NCBI GenBank assembly: GCA_036141575.1
Contig: JAYZXF010000015.1
Coordinates: 1 to 57,072 of the forward strand
DNA: 57,072 nt
Source of the DNA: Pseudomonadota bacterium
GTDB lineage: Bacteria; Pseudomonadota; Alphaproteobacteria; UBA2136; JAPKEQ01
Direction of reading: 5' to 3'
The position numbers were made by a program, and so were the translations under genes. The notes under the pieces were generated by a model. It had not been told where the DNA came from, made no database searches, and was given only the letters and a program-made list of their open reading frames with translations. The first letter of the stretch is position 1, and every line of letters starts with the position of its first letter. Of the stretch, positions 1 to 8,562 are shown piece after piece.

Positions 1-336
1 GAAGAAGTGCAAGAGAAAGTCAACCTTGTGTTTGTAACGGTTGACCCTGAGCGTGATGACCCGAGCTTGCTTGCACACTACCTTCCAAACTTTAGTGAAG
101 ACTTTATTGGCCTTACGGGTTCACAAGAAAATATTAAGAACATGGCAAAAGTCTACAAAGTGTATTACGCCAAGGATGAGCGCTCTGATTTAGATGCGCT
201 TGGTAACTACCTTCTGAACCACAGTTCATACATTTATTTAATGGATACCGACGGTGTGACAAACCTTGGCTTCTTTAAGCATGAAGCGCCTTCTGATGTG
301 ATTCGTGATGGTGTTTTGCAGTTCGCTTATAAATAG
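1..336 (+). CDS. SCO1/SenC-family protein, 3' fragment
   Basis: The reading frame is open from base 1, so only the C-terminal 111 residues of a longer protein are present. SCO1/SenC proteins are thioredoxin-fold, membrane-anchored copper chaperones that help assemble the CuA centre of cytochrome c oxidase. The visible part has the family hallmarks VFVTVDPERDDP, the stretch FIGLTGSQENI, a VYYAK segment and the conserved copper-ligand histidine in NHSSYIYLMD. The CxxxC copper motif and the membrane anchor would lie upstream, outside the window. A hairpin terminator follows directly. Family assignment is firm; copper binding is inferred because the cysteines cannot be seen. Confidence 0.9.
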   Translation, partial: EEVQEKVNLVFVTVDPERDDPSLLAHYLPNFSEDFIGLTGSQENIKNMAKVYKVYYAKDERSDLDALGNYLLNHSSYIYLMDTDGVTNLGFFKHEAPSDVIRDGVLQFAYK

Positions 337-337
337 G

Positions 338-367
338 TGTCAGCTTTTTTCTGGCCTGACATTTTTT
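338..367 (+). terminator. intrinsic terminator after the SCO1-like gene
   Basis: A 6-bp stem TGTCAG/CTGACA (338-343 with 356-361) is followed by six T residues. It begins one base after the stop codon and ends the transcript entering from the left. Confidence 0.6.
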
Positions 368-446
368 GCCTAAGGGACATAGAATAATTTTTTCATAAGT
401 ACGTAGGTTATTAACAAAACCAATACGTAACTTGTGAGGTGCACCT

Positions 447-1013
447 ATGTTCACAAAAACCATTGCTGACTCTATTGTTGGGTACTATGAAGCTGCGACA
501 CAGCAAATGCATGAGCAGTTTGAAAAGAATGTTGAGGACTATCAACATTATGTGCATGTATCGCACGGTCTTATTCATAAAGCAGAAGCATTGGTTGGCC
601 TTGTTGGTGAACCTGAGAATCCTGGTTTCCCAATTGAAAGTGTGCCCGAGCTTGGGGATGTTGTTCCACAGCTTGTGGAGCAAGAGCCTTCTAAATTTAA
701 GAACAAGGGCATGCGTTTAATTTACGCAAACCCAAAAGAACTATTGGTTGATGCCAATTCTATTTATTACTCATCAATTCAAGAATCCGTAATTCTCTGC
801 TTTGACGGTTCTGTCATTGCGTCACGTATTGGCTATGAGGGGACGCGTCCTGTGTACGCGGATGTTGCTGCGTTTGATACGCTGAGACACCTCATTCGTT
901 CTGACCGCTTTGGGCCGACGGCTCAAAAAGAGATTTTCCATAACTACTTGCTCTATACAAAGGGCAAGGGCGTTGAAATTGAACATATGCACGTGGGTGC
1001 AACAGCGGCATAA
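447..1013 (+). CDS. unknown protein, first of a tandem paralogous pair
   Basis: 188 residues, no signal peptide and no membrane segment. I do not recognise the family. The ATG is preceded by GAGGTG at a good distance. The N-terminal third is helical in composition, with many Q, E and H residues. The C-terminal half carries the block QESVILCFDGSVIASRIGY, followed by a helical stretch containing FDTLRHLIRS and EIFHNYLLYTKG. The same blocks recur in the next gene (1050-1676), 36 bases downstream, so the two are diverged tandem duplicates that probably share a transcript. Function unknown; a small cytosolic alpha/beta domain is the most that can be said. Confidence 0.8.
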   Translation: MFTKTIADSIVGYYEAATQQMHEQFEKNVEDYQHYVHVSHGLIHKAEALVGLVGEPENPGFPIESVPELGDVVPQLVEQEPSKFKNKGMRLIYANPKELLVDANSIYYSSIQESVILCFDGSVIASRIGYEGTRPVYADVAAFDTLRHLIRSDRFGPTAQKEIFHNYLLYTKGKGVEIEHMHVGATAA

Positions 1014-1049
1014 GGCAGGCTTAACGAGAAAAAGAGAAGGGTGACATAT

Positions 1050-1676
1050 ATGGTAGGGCAAACATTGGCAAAAATGGTGGTGAATTATTACAAGCAGCGT
1101 GCCGAGTTGCAAACAGCAGAATATGAGAGAGCTCAAACGCAAAAGGAAAGGCAGAAAAATAGCATTATGGGTCGTGCGCAGGCCGCGTTTGCTATGAGAG
1201 GGAACATTGAGATTCCTGTCCGTCGTATGGGCGCTGTTCCTGAAATGAGAGATGTGATTGCTTGCTTGACCAATAAAGTGGCTTCACTAAATGAAAACGG
1301 AATCTTCCCAATCTATGCCGACCCGCAAGAGGTGGAGAGTCATGCAGGTTCTCAAGAGAAAGTGGCGCAAAGCGTTGTGCTATTTTGTCCAGGTGGATCC
1401 ATCATTGTTTCTACAATTGGTTATGTGGACGGGCTCCCTGAACAGGCAAAAGTGGTGGACTTTGAAACCATTGAAGCTCTGGGAGCTGCTAAAATGTTTG
1501 ATTCTGCGGCCTTTTCAGATATTGCCATGAACTACCATCTTGCTATGCAGTACGGGGAAGTGAACATTGGTGATGTTGTGATTGGTATGCCAGTGGTTGA
1601 GACTGAAGAGGCGGCCCCACATATTCAAGAAGTACGTGAAGAGCAGCGCTGGGAAATGCTTGAACAAGAAGAGTAA
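1050..1676 (+). CDS. unknown protein, second of a tandem paralogous pair
   Basis: 208 residues. A GTG at 1041 is in frame, but the Shine-Dalgarno GAGAAGG ends at 1040, so the ATG at 1050, with 9 bases of spacing, is the better start. The N-terminus is a charged, probably coiled-coil helix rich in Q, E, R and K. The C-terminal half aligns by eye with the preceding gene: IYADPQEVE against IYANPKELL, QSVVLFCPGGSIIVSTIGY against ESVILCFDGSVIASRIGY, and IAMNYHLAMQYG against IFHNYLLYTKG. Cytosolic, family not recognised. The pair may form a heteromer, but that is only inferred from duplication and adjacency. Confidence 0.8.
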   Translation: MVGQTLAKMVVNYYKQRAELQTAEYERAQTQKERQKNSIMGRAQAAFAMRGNIEIPVRRMGAVPEMRDVIACLTNKVASLNENGIFPIYADPQEVESHAGSQEKVAQSVVLFCPGGSIIVSTIGYVDGLPEQAKVVDFETIEALGAAKMFDSAAFSDIAMNYHLAMQYGEVNIGDVVIGMPVVETEEAAPHIQEVREEQRWEMLEQEE

Positions 1677-1740
1677 ACCGTTTCATCTTACCTAAACCCT
1701 ACCCGGTATGTTGCCCTTAACGTAACAGGTAAGCATGAAA

Positions 1741-1769
1741 AACACCCCGCAGACAGCGGGGTGTTTTCT
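1741..1769. terminator. bidirectional terminator
   Basis: Perfect 10-bp stem AACACCCCGC/GCGGGGTGTT (1741-1750 with 1756-1765), T-rich on both sides. It lies between convergent genes (1050-1676 plus, 1776-2369 minus) and can serve both. Confidence 0.9.
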
Positions 1770-1775
1770 TGTCGT

Positions 1776-2369
1776 TTAGCCTTTGCGCAGTGCTTCAAGA
1801 ACAGCATTAAAATGGGGCTGCTGATCGAAGATATCTGCAATGGCGCGTCGTTCAGAAAGAAGCATGTTGATGCCTTCAATCGCCATGTTGAAGAACTTAT
1901 AAGTATTGGTGAGCTTAAATTCTGCGTTCACCGAGCCTTTACCAGAGCGGTGCACCTTGGCTTTAATCAAAAAGTAAGGGGTGCCACGGCGATCATGTTT
2001 AATCGCGCTGCTTTCAATGGTTAGGCCATTAATGCGCTGTTTTGCCAGTGCACGGCCATACTTTTTAGCCATGTAGGTTTTAAATGCAGTTGTAAACTGT
2101 TGAATTTGGCTTGGGTTCAGGCTTCTGATCTCGCGACCAAGTGCATTATGCGCAAGGCTTCTCATATCACCAAATTGGGTGAGAATGCGCTCAAAGCGAC
2201 TTGTGCGTTCTCCAGCAGGCTTCGTGACAGCTTGGGTCATCGCTGCAAACAAGTTCTGCAGGTGACGCTCAGCTTCAGCTGTGCTGGCCAGAGCCGGGGA
2301 AGCCGCGGCAAGGGCTGCAGTAGCGGCACCAAAGGCCAGAAAATTTCTTCGAGAAAAATTCAATTTCAT
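1776..2369 (-). CDS. MlaC/Ttg2D-family phospholipid-binding protein, Tat-exported
   Basis: 197 residues. The N-terminus has a twin-arginine signal, SRRNFLAFG (Arg7-Arg8), a hydrophobic Ala-rich core and a probable cleavage site after ASPALA, so export would be by Tat. The mature part matches the MlaC/Ttg2D family (toluene-tolerance Ttg2 domain): FGDMRSLAHNALGREIRSL and QFTTAFKTYMAKKYG lie where the family has its fatty-acyl-binding helices and strands. Known members shuttle phospholipids across the periplasm between the outer and inner membranes. No mlaFEDB genes are adjacent here. Many alphaproteobacterial MlaC proteins have Tat signals, which fits the proposed lineage. Confident in family, less so in exact role. 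Confidence 0.85.
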   Translation of the reverse strand: MKLNFSRRNFLAFGAATAALAAASPALASTAEAERHLQNLFAAMTQAVTKPAGERTSRFERILTQFGDMRSLAHNALGREIRSLNPSQIQQFTTAFKTYMAKKYGRALAKQRINGLTIESSAIKHDRRGTPYFLIKAKVHRSGKGSVNAEFKLTNTYKFFNMAIEGINMLLSERRAIADIFDQQPHFNAVLEALRKG

Positions 2370-2538
2370 GAAAAAGAACCTCCAGGCTTAACGTACAGCT
2401 GTCTGAACAGGACTGAATAGGTGGAGTGATATGTTGTCATAGGGTTTTCTCCGAGATAGAGAAGAAAGGGAATAAGATCTTTATCACTCTATGGATACCT
2501 GCTGAGGGTAGGAGGTGTCAAGCAGGAGTACAAAAAAA

Positions 2539-2563
2539 GAAAAGCACCGTAATAGTGCTTTTC
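2539..2563 (-). terminator. intrinsic terminator of the small unknown gene at 2576-2923
   Basis: 9-bp stem GAAAAGCAC/GTGCTTTTC (2539-2547 with 2555-2563), followed on the minus strand by a T-rich run. The palindrome AAATCGATTT (2568-2577) sits between the stop codon and the stem. Confidence 0.85.
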
Positions 2564-2575
2564 TCTGAAATCGAT

Positions 2576-2923
2576 TTAGGCTGGGCGCACATTCAGCAGG
2601 GTTGCCCTGATAATAAACGCAGTGGCGCTACTATTGATTGTTTCAAATTGGGCAGATTCAATGATGACAGCGTTACAGCCATTACAAGAAGCAATGTCTT
2701 GCAGCAAATTTTCACGCGCCAACTCTTTTTCTTTATTCATTTGAAAGCGCGTTACATCATCTTTGGTTACATCTGAATCTTCACCATCAGCACCTTCAGG
2801 TTTGTCGTTGGTATAACCCATAACAACGCTCATGGCGAGCTTTTGAGGTTTGGTATCCGTTGGAATTTCATCCATGCTGTTGAAGAAGGTGACGCCGTCT
2901 TGGGAAGTGTTCACGAGAAGCAT
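2576..2923 (-). CDS. unknown small protein, weakly YbjQ-like C-terminus
   Basis: 115 residues, beginning at the ATG at 2923 with Shine-Dalgarno GGAG seven bases upstream; the open frame extends further, but the extension crosses the promoter and is not coding-like. Cytosolic. The middle is acidic (GADGEDSDVTKDD). The C-terminal portion, ENLLQDIASCNGCNAVI followed by a strand ending ATLLNV, recalls the helix-plus-strand pattern of YbjQ/UPF0145 proteins ('A..L...A..LGANAV'), but the match is too weak to assign a function. It contains a C-x-x-C (CNGC). It has its own promoter and terminator, so it is a single-gene unit. Confidence 0.7.
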   Translation of the reverse strand: MLLVNTSQDGVTFFNSMDEIPTDTKPQKLAMSVVMGYTNDKPEGADGEDSDVTKDDVTRFQMNKEKELARENLLQDIASCNGCNAVIIESAQFETINSSATAFIIRATLLNVRPA

Positions 2924-2974
2924 TATGTATCTCCAATATGTCAGAGGAAAGGAAAACAGGTAGAGAATATCCTT

Positions 2975-3003
2975 GTATAGTCTCTGTTGCATTCTAGTGT
3001 CAA
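2975..3003 (-). promoter_or_regulatory. promoter of the 2576-2923 gene
   Basis: On the minus strand: TTGACA (3003-2998), 17-base spacer, CTATAC (2980-2975). It ends about 50 bases before the ATG at 2923. Consensus -35 and correct spacing make it a good sigma-70-type promoter. Confidence 0.75.
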
Positions 3004-3040
3004 CCTTTGGCGTACAATTGGGTAAAAATGAGGTTCTAGA

Positions 3041-3069
3041 TTGGGATAGGGGGCGCTTTTCGTTATAGT
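3041..3069 (+). promoter_or_regulatory. probable promoter of maeB
   Basis: TTGGGA (3041-3046), 17-base spacer, TATAGT (3064-3069), ending 33 bases before the maeB ATG. Confidence 0.6.
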
Positions 3070-3102
3070 GAATACGGTTAACCGCAAAAAAGAAATAAGA
3101 AC

Positions 3103-5391
3103 ATGCCGAAAAAGACACCTAAAACATCTATTGATGCTCTTGCGTATCACTCACTTCCAAAGCCAGGAAAATTGGAGGTTTTCCCATCTAAGCCTTTGAT
3201 TACTCAGGATGATTTGAGCCTTGCTTACACGCCGGGAGTGGCAGATGTGTGTAATGTGATTAAAGACGACCCTTCTCAGGCAGGTCTTCTCACAACAAAG
3301 AGCAACTTGGTTGCTGTGATTACCAACGGTACGGCAGTCCTCGGGCTGGGTAACATTGGTCCACTGGCCAGTAAGCCTGTGATGGAAGGGAAAGCGGTCC
3401 TCTTCAAAAACTTCGCACAGGTGGATTGCTTTGATATTGAAGTCAACGAAGATGACCCTGACAAGCTTGTTGATATTTGCGCCGGTATTGCGCCAACATT
3501 TGGCGGTATTAACCTAGAAGATATTAAAGCGCCAGAGTGCTTTATTGTAGAAAAGAAGCTTCAAGAGAAACTCGATATTCCAGTTTTCCATGATGACCAG
3601 CACGGTACGGCGATCATCTTCCTAGCGGCGATTATTAACGCCACAAAACTGAATAAGAAGAAAAAATCATCGCTTAAAGTGGTGTGTAATGGTGCAGGGG
3701 CTGCTGGCCTTGCCTGCATGAAGATGCTCCATGCGTGGGGCGTGCCGAAGAAGAACATCACCATGGTGGATATTGATGGTGTGATCTATCAAGGTCGTGA
3801 GCAAATGAACCCATATATTGAAGAGTTTGCGGTGAAGACCAAGAAGCGCAAACTTGAGCAAGTGATTGACGGTGCGGATGTGTTCCTCGGTGTTTCTGTT
3901 GGGAATGTTCTGAAAGAGTCTATGGTGAAGAAAATGGCGAAGAACCCTGTGATCTTTGCTATGGCAAACCCAACACCAGAGATTATGCCAGACGTTGCAA
4001 AGAAAGCCCGTCCAGATGCGATTGTAGGGACAGGTCGTAGTGACTTCCCGAACCAAATTAACAACGTGCTGTGCTTCCCGTACATGTTCCGTGGTGCCCT
4101 TGATGTTGAAGCCACGTGTATTAACGATGAAATGAAGATTGCAGCGGCAGAAGCCATTGCTGGCCTTGCACGTCAAACAGCAGACCATAGCCTTGTGAGT
4201 AGCTACAAGAACGCTGAGCAGCTGAAGTTTGGCCCTGAGTATATTATTCCGAAACCGTTTGATCCGCGCCTATTGAGCGTAGTGTCTCCAGCTGTGGCAA
4301 AGGCTGCGATGGAGAGTGGTGTTGCTCGCAAGCCATTAGCTGATATTGCCGCATACACAGAGAGCTTGCGTGGCCGTGTGGATGAAAGTTTTGGCATTAT
4401 GCGCCAAGTCTTTATGAAGGCAAAAAGCAACCCACAACGTGTCATCTTCCCTGAGGGCGAAGATCCGCGTGTGCTTCGTGCCGCACAGCAGGTGATTAAT
4501 GAAGGCATTGCAAAACCAATTATTATTGGCCGTGAAAAGATTGTCAAAGAACAGTTGAAAGCTTCAGGTGTTACGATTAAACCGGGTAAAGACTTTGAGT
4601 TTATTGACCCAAACACTTACGACAAACTCGACCATTACGCCGAGATTTATTACGGCATGCGTAAACGTAGCGGAATGCTGCCACCTGAAGCCGCAATTGC
4701 TCTACGTAGCCGCTGGACAGCCCTTGGCGCTGTAATGCTACATGAGAACGATGCAGATGCCATGGTAGTTGGTGTAACAGGTCGTTTTAGTAAGTTTGCC
4801 CGCGCCATTCAGCCGATTATTAAAGCCCGTGACGGAGTGCAAAACTTGTATGCTCTTCAATTGGTTATGCATAAAGGGCGTATGTTCTTTATTGGGGATA
4901 CCAACGTGAATGTAGATCCTTCACCTGAGCAAATTGCTGAGATGACGCGCCTTGCACATGAAGAAGTGAAGCACTTTGGTATGGAGCCTCGTTTTGCGCT
5001 GCTGAGTCACTCTCACTTTGGCTCTCATGAAAATGCAAGCGCAGAGAAAATGCGTCAGGCGTACCGTTTGATCCGTGATAATCATCCTGAGATTCTGGTT
5101 GAGGGTGAGATGCAGGCAGACGCCGCTCTGAACATGGAAATTATGGAACGTACATTCCCTGATAGTCAGCTGACTGAGCCTGCAAACGTATTGATGATGC
5201 CAAACCTAGACAGTGCCAATATTGCCTTTAACATGGTGCGCAGCATTATGCGTAGCGGGGAGACGGTTGGGCCGATCCTTCTGGGTATGGAAAAGCCTGT
5301 GCATATTCTAAATGTAAGTGCCAGCGTGCGCCAAATTGTGAATATGACAGCCCTTGCTGTTGTAGAGGCCAGTGCCAAGCAAGAGGGGTAA
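3103..5391 (+). CDS. maeB: NADP-dependent malic enzyme with C-terminal phosphotransacetylase-like domain
   Basis: 762 residues, the usual length of MaeB hybrids. It decarboxylates L-malate to pyruvate with reduction of NADP+, in the cytosol. Malic enzyme domain, about residues 1-430: LAYTPGVA with catalytic Tyr42, EGKAVLFK with catalytic Lys97, metal ligands in INLEDIKAP and FHDDQHGTA, then the Rossmann motif CNGAGAAGLAC near 196-205. The rest, about 440-755, resembles phosphate acetyltransferase (IFPEGEDPRVLRAAQQ, LMMPNLDSANIAFN); in characterised MaeB proteins this domain is regulatory and binds acetyl-CoA rather than catalysing transfer. Start chosen at the ATG just downstream of a likely promoter. 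The stop codon is followed closely by the next gene in the same frame. Confidence 0.96.
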   Translation: MPKKTPKTSIDALAYHSLPKPGKLEVFPSKPLITQDDLSLAYTPGVADVCNVIKDDPSQAGLLTTKSNLVAVITNGTAVLGLGNIGPLASKPVMEGKAVLFKNFAQVDCFDIEVNEDDPDKLVDICAGIAPTFGGINLEDIKAPECFIVEKKLQEKLDIPVFHDDQHGTAIIFLAAIINATKLNKKKKSSLKVVCNGAGAAGLACMKMLHAWGVPKKNITMVDIDGVIYQGREQMNPYIEEFAVKTKKRKLEQVIDGADVFLGVSVGNVLKESMVKKMAKNPVIFAMANPTPEIMPDVAKKARPDAIVGTGRSDFPNQINNVLCFPYMFRGALDVEATCINDEMKIAAAEAIAGLARQTADHSLVSSYKNAEQLKFGPEYIIPKPFDPRLLSVVSPAVAKAAMESGVARKPLADIAAYTESLRGRVDESFGIMRQVFMKAKSNPQRVIFPEGEDPRVLRAAQQVINEGIAKPIIIGREKIVKEQLKASGVTIKPGKDFEFIDPNTYDKLDHYAEIYYGMRKRSGMLPPEAAIALRSRWTALGAVMLHENDADAMVVGVTGRFSKFARAIQPIIKARDGVQNLYALQLVMHKGRMFFIGDTNVNVDPSPEQIAEMTRLAHEEVKHFGMEPRFALLSHSHFGSHENASAEKMRQAYRLIRDNHPEILVEGEMQADAALNMEIMERTFPDSQLTEPANVLMMPNLDSANIAFNMVRSIMRSGETVGPILLGMEKPVHILNVSASVRQIVNMTALAVVEASAKQEG

Positions 5392-5442
5392 AAGATCAGC
5401 TGTATTTTCAAAATTATTGTTGGGGTATGCATTTCCGTACTC

Positions 5443-6390
5443 ATGCATACCTCTGCTTTTTCAATAAATTTTGTTGCAGCAGGGGCACCTCGGCCTTTGG
5501 TAAAAGAGGCGGATTGGAATAAGCTTTTTCAGCATTTAAGTGAAAATAGCATTCATACGTTCTTTCCAACGTTTCAGTATCAGGAAATACCAAAAGCAAA
5601 ATCATATGGGTATGAAGCTTTATTTGGGGCAAATTGTTCATCAGAAGGTACGGCTTTTAAATCCTTAAAAGCCTATGGTATAAAACTTATATTACCTACT
5701 GAAATTCTTTATCCTACAATAGGTTCAATGAACTCAAATGTTTCTCAAGACCCTTTACAGAAAGTGATTTCTTGTGCTGGAGGTGTCGAGAATATTGCAG
5801 GCATTACAAGCTATGATGAAGCTGTGTTACATGGAAAAACTTTAGGTGAGGTGGAGCATTTATATAAGCATGTTAAGCGCATTGCACCAGAGATTCCTGT
5901 TCTAATGGTGCATGCACCTATTGTGCTAGATAAACCTCAGTTTCAAACTGTAAAACTTACAGAGGCGTATTTAGATAAGGTGAAAGAGTTTTCAGTATTT
6001 TCTGATATTGTTGGGTTTGATGTATATCCAGTACCAGCTCTTGTGGCGCAGGTAGCAACGCCCAAAAATAAATTGAAAAGCTATGAAGGTGCGACTGCTG
6101 TAGCGGAGTATGTACACTGGATGCAGGAAAACCTAGGGGATAAAGAGCACTTGATGGTTCTTCAAGGATTTTCTTATGATGATTTATATGATGAGGCGTT
6201 TTTGAAAAGAACAGTTCCTGAAAAGTTGAGGGCTTATGTTAATGCACCAACTTATGAAGAGCTAAGCCACATGGTACGTGTTTCCAAAGAGCAGGGCGTA
6301 AATATGATTGTTTGGTGGGGGCAGGGGAGTTTAAAGTCTATCACGCAAAAGCCTTGGCCAAGTATTTTAGAGATATCTGCTCATAAATAG
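5443..6390 (+). CDS. exported TIM-barrel-like protein of unknown function
   Basis: 315 residues from the first ATG, but the frame is open upstream to the maeB stop. The added residues (lysine, then IIVGVCISVLMHTSAFS) read like a signal peptide. No ATG, GTG or TTG lies in that stretch; an ATC at 5395 sits six bases after a strong GAGGGG, so a rare start codon is possible. The mature protein looks like a glycoside-hydrolase-type barrel: HTFFPTFQY, KLILPTE, VLMVHAPIV, IVGFDVYPVPA, LMVLQGF and a C-terminal MIVWWGQGS occur as successive core strands. No catalytic pair can be named. It is more AT-rich than its neighbours, which hints at acquisition. Confidence 0.75.
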   Translation: MHTSAFSINFVAAGAPRPLVKEADWNKLFQHLSENSIHTFFPTFQYQEIPKAKSYGYEALFGANCSSEGTAFKSLKAYGIKLILPTEILYPTIGSMNSNVSQDPLQKVISCAGGVENIAGITSYDEAVLHGKTLGEVEHLYKHVKRIAPEIPVLMVHAPIVLDKPQFQTVKLTEAYLDKVKEFSVFSDIVGFDVYPVPALVAQVATPKNKLKSYEGATAVAEYVHWMQENLGDKEHLMVLQGFSYDDLYDEAFLKRTVPEKLRAYVNAPTYEELSHMVRVSKEQGVNMIVWWGQGSLKSITQKPWPSILEISAHK

Positions 6391-6484
6391 GCGTGTATAC
6401 ATTGTTGTGTAGAGGTTAACTTCATGCTATAACAAGGATACTTTCACCCTATCTTTCCGTTTTCTTTTCAAAGGAGTCTCCTTG

Positions 6485-6898
6485 ATGAATACGCTCACAT
6501 CCGTTCTTGTGAAAACACCGGCGCTGGATGGCATGCTTTATACGGTTCGTATGACACTGAATGATACGCCGATTGGGGTCTATCAGGCCGTGACACCAGA
6601 GGTGTATGAAACGCCTTTTACATCCATGGAAGATGCGATCTATATGGATGTTCCGCCGTCAGCGCACAACGGTATGAAAATTGCGCCTGAACTTGTGGCT
6701 GAGGGCCTCTCTCATGGCTTTCCACAAGAAGTTATGCAACCGCTTCTGTTGATGCACATTGAACATATCATTCGCGATATGGAAGGTGTTCGTCACATTC
6801 CTGTGTTGAATGATCCGTTTTGTCGCATTCGCCAATACCAAATCAGTGATACACGCTGGCAGTCCTTGTGGGTTGAACTGAAAGCACGCCTGTTTTAA
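6485..6898 (+). CDS. unknown small protein
   Basis: 137 residues from the ATG at 6485 (a TTG three bases earlier is also possible), with AAGGAG nine bases upstream. No signal peptide or membrane segment. Soluble, mixed alpha/beta composition, with a PFTSMEDAIYMDVPPSAHNG stretch and a C-terminal half containing QPLLLMHIEHIIRDMEG. I do not recognise the family. It is a single-gene unit with a strong terminator. Five bases after the stop is one of the TCGA motifs seen at the ends of many small genes here. Confidence 0.75.
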   Translation: MNTLTSVLVKTPALDGMLYTVRMTLNDTPIGVYQAVTPEVYETPFTSMEDAIYMDVPPSAHNGMKIAPELVAEGLSHGFPQEVMQPLLLMHIEHIIRDMEGVRHIPVLNDPFCRIRQYQISDTRWQSLWVELKARLF

Positions 6899-6915
6899 GG
6901 CATAAAATCGAATAG

Positions 6916-6948
6916 AGCGCCCCCTGCAACAGTAGGGGGCGCTTTTTG
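6916..6948 (+). terminator. intrinsic terminator
   Basis: 10-bp GC-rich stem AGCGCCCCCT/AGGGGGCGCT (6916-6925 with 6934-6943) followed by a T run. Confidence 0.9.
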
Positions 6949-7064
6949 TGGCTTGCCTTTATAACCCCCTTGAAAACAGCGGCATTCCTTGTTAGCTTAG
7001 TGGCATCTAAGTACAAGATTTACGTCTATACATATAACAAGAACGAGATTGAGGAGGGAAGATC

Positions 7065-8441
7065 ATGACAGCGCCATCAGATCCTAAACAAGCACGCCAT
7101 GACTTTCAGCCCTTAACAGACACGCTTTATAAAGAGGTTTGGGACGCTTTACGTGAGGAAGACCAGGCTGGAAGCGTTGTTGAAGTTCTTCTTACTCTTC
7201 ACCCGAGTGATATTGCCGAGCTGATTGATAAGCTTCCACCAGAGAAGCGTGAGTTAATTGTACCGTGCATTCCCAAAGATGTATTAGGGGAAGTGCTTTC
7301 TGAGACATCTGATGCGGCGCAAGAAGGGCTTGTTGAGCAACTCGCGAATAAAGACCTTAAACAGGCTTTTAAACAACTAGATAGTGATGATGTTGTTGAT
7401 ATCGTCCAGAATATGGATGGTGAGGTTGCTGAAAAAGCCATTAAAGCGCTTTCTAAAGAAGAAAAACAGCTGGTTAAATATGAAGAAAATACAGCTGGAT
7501 CCCTCATGCAGCTTGAGGTTTACAAAGTTCCACTGGATTGGACAGTTGGCGACGTGATGGCGGATTTCCAAAAGCCGCACGATAATTTGCCTGATAATAT
7601 TCATAGTGTCTTTATCACTTCTCCAGATAGCGTGTTGGTAGGGAGTATTTCCCTTTCTCGTTTGGTGCGTTTAAAGGCGAAAGATAAGCTTCTAGATGTC
7701 ATGCGTCAGAACACATATCGCTCTCTTACAAGTGAAGATGTAGACGGCGTAATTGAAAAGTTTGAAAAGTATGACCTGATTGACTGTGCTGTAGTGGATG
7801 AAGCAGGGCGTCTGGTGGGTATGATTACTATTGATGATGTCATTGATGAAGTTGAAGAACGTCATGAGAAAGAGCAGCTGAGAAGTGCTGGTCTTGATGG
7901 GTCTCAAGATGTGTTTGCTCCTGTCGCAGATATTACAAGGCAGCGACTGCCGTGGTTGATTGTAAACTTATTTACAGCGGTTCTTGCCTCTCTTGTTATT
8001 GCCCTGTTTGAAGAGCAAATTGCAACACTTGTTGCGCTTGCGGTACTTATGCCGATTGTAGCGAGTATGGGCGGTAACGCAGGCACGCAGACTTTAACGG
8101 TGACTGTTCGTGCTATTGGTATGGGGCAGGTGACATGGCAAAATGCCTTCATGCTCCTTAAGAAAGAGCTCACGGTTGGCAGTTTTAATGGTTTATTCCT
8201 CGCATTTCTTCTCGCGATTGGCGCATGGCTGGTTTACGGCAACTTCATGCTCGGTGTGGTGATTGCCACTGCAACGGTGATTGTGCATGTGCTGGCTGCT
8301 ATTGCAGGGTATTTGATTCCTGTGACACTTAATAAGCTCGGTAAAGACCCTGCAGTCTCTTCTGGTGTTCTTCTCACCACCATTACAGATGTGGGTGGAT
8401 TCTTTGCTTTCTTAGGGCTTGCGGCTGTTCTTCTGCTGTAA
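7065..8441 (+). CDS. mgtE: MgtE-family magnesium transporter
   Basis: 458 residues, the normal MgtE length. It is an inner-membrane Mg2+ channel/transporter gated by cytosolic magnesium. Domain order: helical N domain with HPSDIAELIDKLPPEKR and repeated short-helix units to about residue 130; paired CBS domains, about 140-265 (VGSISLSRLVRL, AVVDEAGRLVGMITIDDVID); a linking helix; then a C-terminal membrane domain of five helices from about 295. The pore signature MPIVASMGGNAGTQTLT is intact. Strong Shine-Dalgarno GAGGAGG before the ATG. Mg2+ is the expected substrate; related proteins also carry Co2+. Confidence 0.96.
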   Translation: MTAPSDPKQARHDFQPLTDTLYKEVWDALREEDQAGSVVEVLLTLHPSDIAELIDKLPPEKRELIVPCIPKDVLGEVLSETSDAAQEGLVEQLANKDLKQAFKQLDSDDVVDIVQNMDGEVAEKAIKALSKEEKQLVKYEENTAGSLMQLEVYKVPLDWTVGDVMADFQKPHDNLPDNIHSVFITSPDSVLVGSISLSRLVRLKAKDKLLDVMRQNTYRSLTSEDVDGVIEKFEKYDLIDCAVVDEAGRLVGMITIDDVIDEVEERHEKEQLRSAGLDGSQDVFAPVADITRQRLPWLIVNLFTAVLASLVIALFEEQIATLVALAVLMPIVASMGGNAGTQTLTVTVRAIGMGQVTWQNAFMLLKKELTVGSFNGLFLAFLLAIGAWLVYGNFMLGVVIATATVIVHVLAAIAGYLIPVTLNKLGKDPAVSSGVLLTTITDVGGFFAFLGLAAVLLL

Positions 8442-8562
8442 GTTTATGATTAATGGAGATTTCCATAAAAGAGTAATGCAAGCTTGACTTGCTTACTTTG
8501 TGTTCCTTTTGATCGTTCCTCTTCTGGGAACGAGGGAATGCTTTTTCTTGGAGAAAAAAGAT

